Part shown: piece after piece, positions 42,700 to 52,929 of the stretch
Layout of the letters: each line of letters opens with the position of its first letter
Position numbering within the stretch: position 1 is the stretch's first letter
NCBI RefSeq assembly: GCF_003933745.1
Contig: NZ_RSEB01000003.1
Coordinates: 372,001 to 436,000 of the forward strand
Direction: 5' to 3'
DNA: 64,000 bases
DNA from: Glycomyces terrestris
GTDB lineage: Bacteria; Actinomycetota; Actinomycetes; Mycobacteriales; Micromonosporaceae
Translations under genes and position numbers: made by a program
The notes under the pieces: model-generated
Told to the model about the DNA's origin: nothing
Seen by the model: the letters and a program-made list of their open reading frames with translations, nothing else
The model's database searches: none

Positions 42700-43303
42700 C
42701 GTTCGGCTCCTGTTCGGTTGCGGTGGAAGGCGAAGGGTGGCCGCCGACCACGAGGCGGTAGGGGCGGCCCCCCGGGCTGTCGTACGCCTCGGCGGCGCGG
42801 TGGACGGCCGCGGCGAGGTCCTCGGCGAAGCGGTGCACGTCCGCGGCGCTCGCAAAGCGCAGGTCGGCCTCGATCGTGAAGGTGAGCAGGCGCTTGCCCT
42901 GCTCCTCGGCCCGGGCCTGCATGCGCGCCACGTCCCGCACGGTGGCGGCGGCGACCCCGACGAGGTGCCCGGCGGCGAACCGGTCCTGGAGGCGCGCGGC
43001 GCCCTCGTCGGACGCGGGCTCGTGGCCGAGCACGGCGGGGTCGACGACGAACGCGCCCGGCTTGGCCCGGAAGAGCCGCTCGACGAAGCCGCGGCGGCGG
43101 CGCTCCTCGACCAGCTCCACGAGCTCGGCCGCCTCCATCGCGCGCAGGTGGTAGTTCACCCGCTGCCGGGGCAGGTCGAGCGCGGCCGCGAGCTGGGTCG
43201 CCGAGGCCGGTTCGCGCAGCTCGCGGAGGAGCCGGCGGCGCAGCGGGGAGAGCGCGGCCATGACCCGCTCGGGGTCGTCCACGAAGGTGATCGCGTCGCT
43301 CAT
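42692..43303 (-). CDS. ArsR-type winged-helix regulator
   Basis: 203 residues from the ATG at 43303. N-terminal winged helix: ALSPLRRRLLRELREPASATQLAAALDLPRQRVNYHLRAME spans about 17-57 and reads as HTH_20/ArsR, without a metal-binding CxC. A longer C-terminal alpha/beta domain follows. It overlaps the AHSA1 gene by 8 nt, so both come from one mRNA. TTCAATTGAA at 43314-43323, 11 bp upstream, is a perfect palindrome and a likely operator. Confidence 0.88.
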   Translation of the reverse strand: MSDAITFVDDPERVMAALSPLRRRLLRELREPASATQLAAALDLPRQRVNYHLRAMEAAELVELVEERRRRGFVERLFRAKPGAFVVDPAVLGHEPASDEGAARLQDRFAAGHLVGVAAATVRDVARMQARAEEQGKRLLTFTIEADLRFASAADVHRFAEDLAAAVHRAAEAYDSPGGRPYRLVVGGHPSPSTATEQEPNDD

Positions 43304-43313
43304 GCCCCCAGTA

Positions 43314-43323
43314 TTCAATTGAA
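43314..43323 (-). promoter_or_regulatory. palindrome at ArsR start, likely operator
   Basis: TTCAATTGAA, perfect 10-bp palindrome in an A/T-rich patch just upstream of the ArsR gene, strikingly AT-rich against a 70+ percent G+C background. Confidence 0.6.
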
Positions 43324-43378
43324 AAATGAATTTGTCAAATGATCTCAGGGGACGGCATGGTCTTGGGTCGGCGTGGCC

Positions 43379-44017
43379 TCAAGGATCAGCGCGGCCGGTC
43401 CGCCAGCACCAGGCCGCGATGCCGACGCGGTTCGCGGTGCCGAGCTTGGCCTGGATGCTGGCGACGTGCGTCTTGACGGTGCCGACCGAGATGAACAGCT
43501 CGGCCGCGATGTCGGCGTTCGACAGGCCGCGGGCGACGAGGCGGGCGAGCTCGGTCTCGCGCACGGTGAGCGGGTTCGGGGCCGCGGCGGTGCCGGCCGG
43601 CGCGAGGTGCTTGAGGAGGCGGACCGTGACGGCCGGGCTGATCAGGGACTCGCCCGCGACGGCGGCGCGGACGGCCTCGGCGAGGAGCGCCGGGCCGGAG
43701 CGCTTGAGGATGAAGCCGCACGCGCCGGCCTGGAGGGCGGCGTGCACGTACTCGTCGTGGTCGAAGGTGGTCACGACGACGACCCGCACCGGGTCGGCGT
43801 CGGCGGCCAGCAGGCGCGTCACGTCGAGGCCGTCGAGGCGCGGCATCCGGATGTCGACCAGGGCCACGTCGGGCCGGACCGAGCGGGCGAGCGCCACCGC
43901 CCGGGCGCCGTCGGCGGCCTCGGCGACGACGGCCATGTCGGGCTGGGCGTCGATGAGGCGGCGCAGGCCGCGGCGGACGCCGTCCTGGTCGTCGGCGATG
44001 AGGACCCGGATCGTCAC
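43379..44017 (-). CDS. NarL/LuxR-type response regulator
   Basis: 212 residues from a GTG at 44017, overlapping the kinase stop. Receiver domain about 1-120 with the phosphoacceptor D55 (VALVDIRMP) and acidic pocket D9/D10; a LuxR-type helix-turn-helix about 145-205 (LTVRETELARLVARGLSNADIAAELF). It is a DNA-binding output of a two-component system. The cognate kinase is immediately upstream. Targets are unknown; the divergent CPBP protease gene is a candidate. Confidence 0.95.
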   Translation of the reverse strand: MTIRVLIADDQDGVRRGLRRLIDAQPDMAVVAEAADGARAVALARSVRPDVALVDIRMPRLDGLDVTRLLAADADPVRVVVVTTFDHDEYVHAALQAGACGFILKRSGPALLAEAVRAAVAGESLISPAVTVRLLKHLAPAGTAAAPNPLTVRETELARLVARGLSNADIAAELFISVGTVKTHVASIQAKLGTANRVGIAAWCWRTGRADP

Positions 44018-45174
44018 GCGGCCTCCCGCAGGAGCGGCAGCGTCGCCGCGACGAGCCAGCCGCCGTCGCCGGGCCCGGCGCGCAGCTCCCCGCCGAGCGC
44101 TTCGAACCGGGCGGTCAGGGCGAGGAGTCCCGTGCCGCCGTGGCCCTTCAGGCGCGGCAGGCGGGGCCGGGGGGATTCGCGCCCGCCCGCACTGAGGATG
44201 CGGATCTCCAGCGCCGCATCGTGAGCGGTGAGCGCGACCTCGACGCCGCCGGCGTGCGGGGCGTGCCTGCGCACGTTCGTGAGCGCCTCGGCGACCAGCC
44301 GGTAGACCGCGTCGGCGGCCTCGCGCGGCACCCGGCCCGGCAGGTCCGGATCGAGTTCGAGGACCACCGGCGCCCTTGCGGCGGCGGCGAACCGGTCGAC
44401 CAGCTCCGGCACGTCGGCCACCCCGTACGTGCGGGCACCGGGCGACTCGCCGCCGCGGAGCATCCCGACCGTGCGGTCCATGGCCGCCAGCGCCTCCAGG
44501 CCGGCGCGCTCGATGCGCGCGAGCGCCTCGGGCGCCTGCGCGGGGTCGCCTTCGGCGCGCGTCGCCTGCGCGTCGAGCACGATGCCGGTGACGTCGTGCG
44601 CGACCAGGTCGTGCAGGTCCCCGGCGAGGGCGAGGCGTTCGCGCCTGCGCATCTCGGCGCGCGTCCGCTCCCGGCGCCGCGCGGCCAGCCGCCGGGCGAG
44701 GCCGGTCGCGACCGCGCCCAGGGCGACGAGTGTCCATGCGCCGGTGAAGAAGACGTATTCGGTCCAGGTGGCGGAGGTGCCGAGCAGCATCCGCAGCGGC
44801 TGCGCGCCGAGCGCGGCCGCGGCCAGTGCTCCGGCGAGGGCCGCGCGCCGGGCGGGCGCGTGGCGCACGGCCGACGCGGCCAGTCCGGCGAGCGCGGCGA
44901 GCTCCAGCAGGAGCCAGAACCCGGCGGCCCCGGTGACCGGGACCCGGTGCAGGAGCGTGCACAGCAGCGAGACCGCGGCGGCCGCGAGGGCGGCCGTGCC
45001 GGTCCGGCGGTACCGGCCCGCGCGTGCGCCGGGGGCGGCGAGCGCGACCGCCGCCGCCACGGCGGGCAGGACCGCGGTCCACGGCGCCCAGGCGAGGCCG
45101 ACCGCGCCTCCGATGACGACCGCGGCCGCGGCTCCCGCGCCGAATGCCTGCTTGACTTGCGTTCTCACGACCAT
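44014..45174 (-). CDS. NarX/DesK-type sensor histidine kinase
   Basis: 386 residues. About six transmembrane helices in the first 165 residues form the sensor, followed by a HisKA_3 dimerisation helix with phosphoacceptor H188 (AGDLHDLVAHDV) and an HATPase_c domain (N-box EALTNVRRHA, G-box GHGGTGLLAL). This architecture, with no large extracellular loop, suits membrane-stress or envelope signals. The response regulator overlaps its stop by 4 bp. Divergent from the CPBP protease gene at 45318. Confidence 0.93.
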   Translation of the reverse strand: MVVRTQVKQAFGAGAAAAVVIGGAVGLAWAPWTAVLPAVAAAVALAAPGARAGRYRRTGTAALAAAAVSLLCTLLHRVPVTGAAGFWLLLELAALAGLAASAVRHAPARRAALAGALAAAALGAQPLRMLLGTSATWTEYVFFTGAWTLVALGAVATGLARRLAARRRERTRAEMRRRERLALAGDLHDLVAHDVTGIVLDAQATRAEGDPAQAPEALARIERAGLEALAAMDRTVGMLRGGESPGARTYGVADVPELVDRFAAAARAPVVLELDPDLPGRVPREAADAVYRLVAEALTNVRRHAPHAGGVEVALTAHDAALEIRILSAGGRESPRPRLPRLKGHGGTGLLALTARFEALGGELRAGPGDGGWLVAATLPLLREAA

Positions 45175-45220
45175 GCCGCGAACCGTACCGAGGAGGGGCG
45201 AGGCGCGGCCTCTGCCGAAA

Positions 45221-45286
45221 GACGGATCTTCCGTCCGGGCGGTCCCTCCGACGGCCGATGTCGGAAGGGGCCTGCGCGAACGCAGG
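45221..45286. promoter_or_regulatory. dyad and stem-loop in divergent kinase/protease gap
   Basis: GACGGA (45221-45226) inverts as TCCGTC (45230-45235), and CCTGCG-CGAA-CGCAGG (45271-45286) is a perfect stem-loop with a GNRA-like tetraloop upstream of the CPBP start. The dyad may bind the response regulator; the hairpin would be in the CPBP leader. Confidence 0.45.
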
Positions 45287-46206
45287 CTGGACGCAACCGA
45301 TCCGTGAGGAGGCCCCGATGGCCCTGACCCCGTCCCCGCCGCGCCGCGGCCCGCTCGCCCGCCTGGTCGCGGCGCGGCCGCTGCTGAGCTTCTTCGTCCT
45401 GTCGTTCGCGCCGTCGTTCGCGTACGAGTTCGTGTGCATCCTGGTGCTGCGGCTTCCGTTGGTGCCGTGGATGTTCGCCGCGCCGTTCATCGGCCCGTTC
45501 GCGGCGGCGTTCCTCGTCACCGCGGCCGTCGAGGGCCGGGCGGGCACGCGGGCGCTGGTGCGGGACCTGGTGCGCTGGCGGGTGGGCTGGCGCTGGTACG
45601 CGGTGATCGCGCTCGGCCTGCCGGCGTTCCTGATGCTGTGCGTGCTGCCGCTGCCGGGCGCGGCGGCGGCGTTCGATCCGGACCTCTCGGAGGTCGGCCC
45701 GTGGCTGGCGGGGTTCGCGCTCGTGCTGGTCGTCGGCGGGCCGCTCGGAGAGGAGCCGGGCTGGCGCAACTTCGCGACGCCGCGCCTCCAGGAGCGGTTC
45801 GGGCCGGTGCTCGGCACGCTCGTGCTCGGGGTGCTGTGGGGGCTGTGGCACCTGCCGCTGTTCCTGATCGAGGGCTACAACCACGCCGGGGGCGACCTCG
45901 CGGCGACCGTCGGCCCGTACCTGGTGTTCCTCGGGTTCACCGTGGCGATCGCGTTCCTGTTCACGTGGCTGTACAACAGCACGTCCGGGAGCGGGCCCGT
46001 GGCGGTCGTGGCGCACACGTTCTTCAACGTGACGCTGCTGCCGGTGCTGTTCCCCGGCGTGGAGAACAGCTTCCCGTACGAGGTGGTGCAGCTCGCGGCG
46101 TTCTCGGTGCTCGCGCTCGTGCTGCTGGCGGCGACGCGGGGGCGCCTGGGGTGGCGGGGGCCGCAGGCGGTGGAGGCCTGCGGCCCCGCGTCCGGGGGCG
46201 CGTCTC

Positions 46207-48588
<2,382 letters not shown>

Positions 48589-48628
48589 TGGAGGCTCCTT
48601 CCATATGGTTGGCAATCGACCTGACCAT

Positions 48629-48645
48629 ATACCCCATGGGGGTAT
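48629..48645 (-). promoter_or_regulatory. CsoR-like copper operator
   Basis: ATACCCC (48629-48635) and GGGGTAT (48639-48645) form a 7-bp dyad around ATG, the shape of CsoR operators (ATACCCC-GGGGTAT). It lies 41 bp upstream of the copper ATPase start. No csoR gene is in the window. Confidence 0.8.
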
Positions 48646-48750
48646 CTGGCAAGCCGGTACAACCGATGCGCCCGCCCTGATATTCCCAGGCCGGCGGCCG
48701 GTGTCCGCACTCCCGCCGCAGGTCGGAACCGCAGCGGGCGCTTCCCGTGA

Positions 48751-48773
48751 TACTACTAACATGGCTAGTAGTA
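48751..48773 (+). promoter_or_regulatory. BlaI-type operator 1
   Basis: TACTACTA (48751-48758) inverts perfectly as TAGTAGTA (48766-48773) over 7 bp, about 125 bp before the blaI start. The same core and the same 7-bp spacing recur at 50239-50259. Confidence 0.85.
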
Positions 48774-48898
48774 GGGGGCGGCGTCCGGGTGCGGTCGCCC
48801 GCCAAGCCCGGGGTGGCTCCGCATCCCAAAGGCGGCCATCGGCGCCGCCCGGGCCCGGCGGCCGCGGGCGTAGGGTTCAGGCCGAGAAGGAGGTCCCG

Positions 48899-49261
48899 AT
48901 GCCCAGACTCGGCGAGCTGGAGGCCGCGATCATGGAGGTCCTGTGGTCGGCGCCGGGCCAGGCCACGGTCCGCGACGTCCTCGGCGCCCTCGACCGCGAG
49001 CCGGCACCGGCCTACACCACCGTGATGACCGTGCTGGACAACCTGCACCGCAAGGGGACCGTGACCCGCGAACGCGCCGGCCGGGCCTGGGCGTACCGGC
49101 CCGCGCAGTCGCGAGAGGAGTTCGACGCCGAGGCCATGGCCGCCGTGCTCGAATCCTCCTCCGACCGCAGCGCCACCCTGCTGCGCTTCATCGGCAAGAT
49201 CGGCCCCGAGGAACTCGCCCGCCTGCGCGAAGTGCTCGACGCCCAGGAGGGCTCGCGATGA
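48899..49261 (+). CDS. blaI: BlaI/MecI/CopY-type repressor
   Basis: 120 residues from the ATG at 48899, with AGAAGGAGG upstream. Winged helix MPRLGELEAAIMEVLWSAPGQATVRDVLGAL then TVMTVLDNLHRKGTVTRERAGRAWAYRPA is textbook BlaI/MecI. These dimeric repressors are cleaved by a coupled M56 sensor-protease, which here overlaps its stop (ATGA). Not a CopY, since the CxC metal hook is absent. Two matching operators imply it controls its own operon and the thioredoxin-fold/NlpC-P60 operon 1 kb downstream. Confidence 0.92.
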   Translation: MPRLGELEAAIMEVLWSAPGQATVRDVLGALDREPAPAYTTVMTVLDNLHRKGTVTRERAGRAWAYRPAQSREEFDAEAMAAVLESSSDRSATLLRFIGKIGPEELARLREVLDAQEGSR

Positions 49262-50199
49262 TCGCGGCGGCGCTCCTCCTCGCGTACGCCGCGGCGCTCG
49301 GGCTGCTCGGCCCGCGGCTGCTGGACCGGGCCCGCTGGGCCGTCGCCTCCCCGCGCCTGGCGATCACCACCTGGTTCGCGCTCGCGCTCTCCTTCGTCCT
49401 CGCGCTCGTCCTCGCCGGGGCGGCGATCGTGATGCCGGCCGAGGTGTTCCGCGAAGGCGCCGCGCACGCCGCCGAGCACTGCTTCGCCGCGCTCCGGGAG
49501 CTCCACGGCCCCGTCGGCGGCACGCTCATCGGCGCCGCCGCGCTCGGCCTGAGCTGGGCCGTCCCGCTGCGGGCCGTCACGGCCGGAGCGCTGGTCGCCC
49601 GCTCGACCGCGGTCGAGCGGGCCCGGCTGCGCCGCGCGCTCGCGAGCGCCCCGTGGGACGGCGGCCTCGGCGCGGTCGTGATCGCGTCCGCGCGCCCCGG
49701 CGCGTACTGCATCCCCGGCAAGGGCGGCCTGGTCGCCGTCACCTCCGGCACGCTGGCACTGCTCGACCGGCCGCAGCTCGACGCGGTGCTCGCGCACGAG
49801 CGGGCGCACCTCGCCGGCCGCCACCACCTGCTGATCGCCTTGGCGCAGACGGGAAAGCGGGCCTTCGGCTGGTTCCCGCTGTTCGCGCGCCTGCCCGAGC
49901 GCGTCGGCCACCTCGTCGAACTCGCCGCCGACGACGCCGCGGCGCGCAGCGCCAGCCGCGGCACCCTCGCCCGCAGCCTGCTCAACGTCGCGGCCGCTCA
50001 GGCCCCCGCCGAAGCGCTGGCGGTCAGCGGCGGCGACACCGTCGCCCGCATCGAGCGCCTGATCGACGCCCCGGCCGCCCCCGGTCCCGCGGGTGTCGGG
50101 ACCATCCTGGGCGGCAACCTCGCCGCCGTCGCGGCGCCGCTCCTGATCCTCGCCGGGCCGATCCTGACCGCGGTCGGCTTCGCCTGCTGCCAGGTCTGA
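49258..50199 (+). CDS. M56 (BlaR1-type) membrane metalloprotease
   Basis: 313 residues. Four or so transmembrane helices; the zinc site is H180-E-R-A-H184 (LAHERAHLAGRHH), with a distal Glu/Asp in LVELAADDAAARS. BlaR1/MecR1 relatives cleave BlaI on sensing a signal. Here the extracellular penicillin-binding domain of BlaR1 is missing, as in most actinobacterial copies, so the signal is not a beta-lactam bound to such a domain. Coupled to blaI by ATGA. Confidence 0.92.
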   Translation: MIAAALLLAYAAALGLLGPRLLDRARWAVASPRLAITTWFALALSFVLALVLAGAAIVMPAEVFREGAAHAAEHCFAALRELHGPVGGTLIGAAALGLSWAVPLRAVTAGALVARSTAVERARLRRALASAPWDGGLGAVVIASARPGAYCIPGKGGLVAVTSGTLALLDRPQLDAVLAHERAHLAGRHHLLIALAQTGKRAFGWFPLFARLPERVGHLVELAADDAAARSASRGTLARSLLNVAAAQAPAEALAVSGGDTVARIERLIDAPAAPGPAGVGTILGGNLAAVAAPLLILAGPILTAVGFACCQV

Positions 50200-50230
50200 C
50201 GCCCCGGCGACGGGGCCGGGTGGCGCGTCC

Positions 50231-50267
50231 CGCATTTATCTACTATGTTGCTTAGTAGACAAATGCG
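50231..50267 (+). promoter_or_regulatory. BlaI-type operator 2 (extended dyad)
   Basis: TCTACTA (50239-50245) and TAGTAGA (50253-50259) with the same 7-bp spacer as operator 1. CGCATTT (50231-50237) and AAATGCG (50261-50267) extend the dyad outside. It precedes a GAAGGAG ribosome site and the thioredoxin-fold operon. Confidence 0.85.
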
Positions 50268-50280
50268 AAGGAGTCCTGCG

Positions 50281-50319
50281 TTGATGGATCGACCGCACCC
50301 GGACGGCGTCGGCCGGTGA
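50281..50319 (+). CDS. possible 12-codon leader peptide
   Basis: TTG at 50281 (or ATG 50284) opens a 12-codon frame encoding MMDRPHPDGVGR, with GAAGGAG 7 nt upstream. Its TGA overlaps the GTG start of the next gene (GTGA). If translated it would deliver ribosomes to the thioredoxin-fold gene, which lacks its own good site. Speculative; could simply be 5' leader. Confidence 0.35.
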   Translation: MMDRPHPDGVGR

Positions 50320-50579
50320 CCGCGATGACCCTGCTCACCGAGCCGCGTTCCGACCGCTGCGACCGGGCGCGCGAGGCCCTGCTCCGCCTGTCGGCCGAGT
50401 TCGACGTCGTGGTCACCGAGATCGACCTCACCGGCCGCGAGGGCCGCGGGCTCGCAGTCCAGCACGCCGTCTCCGCCGCGCCGGGCCTGCTCGTCGACGG
50501 CGTCCTGTACAGCTGTGGCGAACTCGACGCGGCGCGCCTCCGCTCCACCCTCGCGTCGGTCCGGCCCATCGGCGGCTGA
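50316..50579 (+). CDS. thioredoxin-fold protein lacking CxxC
   Basis: 87 residues from a GTG at 50316 (ATG at 50325 possible). The LLTEPRSDRCDRAREALLRL opening and AAPGLLVDGVLYSCGELDAARLRSTL closing match small thioredoxin/glutaredoxin-fold proteins, with the cis-Pro segment at APG. The N-terminal active-site CxxC is reduced to a single Cys in RCDR. A redox or scaffold role is unclear. It lies behind BlaI operator 2, 43 bp before the NlpC/P60 gene. Confidence 0.7.
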   Translation: MTAMTLLTEPRSDRCDRAREALLRLSAEFDVVVTEIDLTGREGRGLAVQHAVSAAPGLLVDGVLYSCGELDAARLRSTLASVRPIGG

Positions 50580-50622
50580 GACCCCCCGCCCGTCCGTCCT
50601 CCCCCGAAGGAGCACCCTGCTC

Positions 50623-51582
50623 GTGAAGCCGTCACCGTTCCGTCGCAAATGGACGTCCGTCGCCGTCGTGGGCGGCCTCCTCGCCTCCGCGGTCGCCTCG
50701 TCCCCCGGCTGGGCCCAGCGGGACACCTCGGAGATCAACGACGAGATCGAGGAGACCGAGCAGGACCTGACCGCGGCCGTCGAGGCGTACAACCAGCTCG
50801 CACAGGAAGCGCAGGACAACCGCGAGATGGTCGCCCAGACCCAGGAGTCCCTCGACGCGGCCGAGGCCGAGCTGCGCGCACTCCGCGAGCAGCTCGCCGA
50901 CTACATGACCGCGACCCACGTCGAACAGGGCATCGGCGACGCGGCGCTCCTCCTCGAATCGGGCTCCCCCGACGCGTTCGTGGAGCGCCTCGACCGGCTC
51001 AACGCCGCGAACCTCTACAACTTCGCGCTGCTGGACGAGCTCAGGACCGCCTCCGAGGAGTACACCGTCCAGCTCGACCTCCTGGCCGACCTCCAGACCG
51101 ACCTCGACGAGCAGGAGGCCGACCTCGAACGGCAGCAGGAGGAGCTCAACGCCCGCATGGACGACCTCGACGAGGAGTGGCAGGCCGCCGCGGGCGACGA
51201 GATCGCTGACTACGACCTGCCGCACATGACCGACGACGAGTACGCCGTGGTCTCCTTCGCCCTCGACCAGGTCGGCAAGCAGTATGTCTGGGGCACGGCC
51301 GGTCCCGACACCTACGACTGCTCCGGCCTCGTCCTCCGCGCCTACGCCCAGATCGGCATCGAGCTCCCGCACAACGCCGCGGCCCAGTACGACTCGACCG
51401 CGAGCATCAGCCGCGAGGAACTCCAACCCGGCGACCTCGTCTACTACAACGACCTATCCCACATGGGCATGTACATCGGCAACGGCCTCATCGTCCACGC
51501 CCCCAACTCCCGCACCGTCGTCAAGGTCGTCGAGCTCGACCACGGCAACGTCTACTACGGAGCCACGACGATCCTCCACTGA
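50623..51582 (+). CDS. secreted NlpC/P60 peptidoglycan endopeptidase
   Basis: 319 residues from a GTG at 50623, with GAAGGAG 10 nt upstream. Signal peptide about 1-31 (SSPGWAQ), then a long coiled coil (about 36-200) and a C-terminal NlpC/P60 domain with the catalytic C233 (YDCSGLV), H280 (LSHMGMYIG) and a third polar residue at H292. It cleaves D-Glu-diaminopimelate stems in the wall, as RipA/CwlO-type proteins do. A BlaI-type operator precedes its operon, so wall stress may adjust its expression. Confidence 0.93.
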   Translation: MKPSPFRRKWTSVAVVGGLLASAVASSPGWAQRDTSEINDEIEETEQDLTAAVEAYNQLAQEAQDNREMVAQTQESLDAAEAELRALREQLADYMTATHVEQGIGDAALLLESGSPDAFVERLDRLNAANLYNFALLDELRTASEEYTVQLDLLADLQTDLDEQEADLERQQEELNARMDDLDEEWQAAAGDEIADYDLPHMTDDEYAVVSFALDQVGKQYVWGTAGPDTYDCSGLVLRAYAQIGIELPHNAAAQYDSTASISREELQPGDLVYYNDLSHMGMYIGNGLIVHAPNSRTVVKVVELDHGNVYYGATTILH

Positions 51583-51599
51583 CCGGTCGAGGACGACCC

Positions 51600-51998
51600 T
51601 CACTCCGGGGCGAGGAGGTTGACCGCCACCGTGGCCGCGAGTGCGACGGCCGCGACCGGGGCCCAGATCGCGCGCTCCACCGCACTGGTCGAGATCAGGT
51701 TGGCCGCCACACTGAGGGCGAGGAAGGCGACGACCACCCACCCCGCAACGGGCAGTGCCGCGTCGGGCAGCGGGGACCAGCTGATCATCCGCGCCCGGCG
51801 CAAGACCGTGAGGGCCAACAGGACCATGGCCCCTGCCGCGATCCCGCTCGCCACCCGGAATCCGGTGGGCAGATGCACGTTCCGGCCCCCGTAGGCGGCC
51901 CTGCCCCACGGCGCGCCCGCGGCGAGCGCGACCTGGAAGGCGGCGACGAGGACGAACATCGCGGCGGCGAGGGCGGCCGCGAACTCGAGGGTGCTCAT
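51600..51998 (-). CDS. small multi-pass membrane protein
   Basis: 132 residues from the ATG at 51998, which lies within the dyad shared with padR. Four transmembrane helices (about 4-26, 48-68, 81-98, 108-128). No catalytic motif; no family recognised. Divergent from padR with a 45-bp gap that is one large inverted repeat, so PadR almost surely controls it. Confidence 0.72.
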   Translation of the reverse strand: MSTLEFAAALAAAMFVLVAAFQVALAAGAPWGRAAYGGRNVHLPTGFRVASGIAAGAMVLLALTVLRRARMISWSPLPDAALPVAGWVVVAFLALSVAANLISTSAVERAIWAPVAAVALAATVAVNLLAPE

Positions 51999-52033
51999 AT
52001 CTGGAAGATACCTCAACTGTATCTGTCAGATAT
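51997..52033. promoter_or_regulatory. PadR operator between divergent genes
   Basis: ATATCTGGAAGATAC (51997-52011) and GTATCTGTCAGATAT (52019-52033) form a 15-bp inverted repeat with two mismatches and a 7-bp centre. It fills the gap and touches both start codons. PadR boxes are usually ATGT-N8-ACAT, so this is a divergent version. Confidence 0.82.
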
Positions 52034-52043
52034 ATTGAGGGGC

Positions 52044-52607
52044 ATGGCCAACTCGCAGACGGAACTCGCCGTCCTCGCCGTCCTCAGCATTCGCCCCACG
52101 ACCGGGTACGCGATCCGGGAACTTGTCCACGAACGCCTCAGCGCCTTCTGGAGCGAGAGCTTCGGGCAGATCTATCCGGCCCTGGCCCGGCTGCGCGAGG
52201 CCGGGCTCATCGAGGTGACCCCGGGGGAGCGGACCGGCTCGGCCCTGCACTCCCTGACCGACGCGGGCCGCGAGCACCTGCTCGACATGCTCAGCGAGCC
52301 ACCGGTGGCGGCCCGGCCCCGCAACGGCGTGCTGCTGCGCCTGTTCTTCGGCGACCTGCTCGGCCCCCGGGCCTGCGCCGCCCTGGTCCAGGCCGCGAAG
52401 GAGCGGAGCGAGCGGCAACTGGCCGACCTCGCCGCCGCCCGCGCCGAGGTCGAGGCCGAACGGGCCGCGGACCCCGCGGACGCCACCCGAACCCGCTACT
52501 GGCTGCTGACGATCGCCGCCGGAGAACACGCCGCCCGCGCCGCGATCGCCTGGGCCGACGAGGCCCTGGCCGAACTCGCCGACCTGGAAGCCGGCGAGAA
52601 CCGGTAG
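52044..52607 (+). CDS. PadR-family regulator
   Basis: 187 residues. Winged helix TELAVLAVLSIRPTTGYAIRELV then SESFGQIYPALARLREAGLIEV (about 6-59) is the PadR fold; the C-terminal Vir-like coiled-coil domain (LADLAAARAEVEAERAAD) dimerises. The divergent membrane gene is its likely target, along with itself. Start ATG 52044 with TTGAGGGG before it. The inducer is unknown. Confidence 0.92.
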   Translation: MANSQTELAVLAVLSIRPTTGYAIRELVHERLSAFWSESFGQIYPALARLREAGLIEVTPGERTGSALHSLTDAGREHLLDMLSEPPVAARPRNGVLLRLFFGDLLGPRACAALVQAAKERSERQLADLAAARAEVEAERAADPADATRTRYWLLTIAAGEHAARAAIAWADEALAELADLEAGENR

Positions 52608-52702
52608 CCCCTGCGGGGAGTGCGCCCGCTTCGCGCGCTCCGCCTCGCCCAGAGGCGGTAGTCGCGGATGGCTCCGTCCGTATCGAGAACCCGTGGAGAC
52701 GA

Positions 52703-52738
52703 CTGCGGGGGCACTGTCCGAAAACAGTGCCCCCGCAG
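52703..52738. terminator. strong bidirectional stem-loop
   Basis: A 15-bp perfect stem (52703-52717 with 52724-52738) and a 6-nt loop CCGAAA, between the padR stop and the convergent tRNA-Ser gene. Confidence 0.82.
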
Positions 52739-52763
52739 GTGGATCGCGTCTGCGTGCGGTGTG

Positions 52764-52854
52764 TGGCGGAGGATGCGGGATTTGAACCCGCGATCGGGTA
52801 TCACCCGAAACCCGCTTAGCAGGCGGGCGCACTAGGCCACTATGCGAATCCTCC
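52764..52854 (-). tRNA. tRNA-Ser (anticodon GCU)
   Basis: Class II tRNA with a 7-bp acceptor stem (GGAGGAT/ATCCTCC), D arm, anticodon loop CUGCUAA reading GCU, a long variable arm, and the T-loop GGTTCAAATCC. Discriminator G and an encoded CCA are at the 3' end (52764-52766). Confidence 0.96.
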
Positions 52855-52929
52855 AGGAGCCGCACGTCAGACGTACGAGCATCGAGCATACCGGTAGGCG
52901 GCACGGGGGGCCAAGCGGGTTCGGGTCGG

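Larger units (their letters stand above)
48589..48898. other. 310-bp divergent region between copper ATPase and BlaI
   Basis: Holds the CsoR-like operator at 48629-48645 near the ATPase and a BlaI-type dyad at 48751-48773 nearer blaI. Between them nothing else stands out. No gene seen. Confidence 0.6.

Noticed and set aside
48899..49261. CopY-type copper regulator of the adjacent ATPase.
   Set aside because: No CxC metal hook in the protein; an M56 protease partner follows; and the ATPase has its own CsoR-like site distinct from the BlaI dyad.
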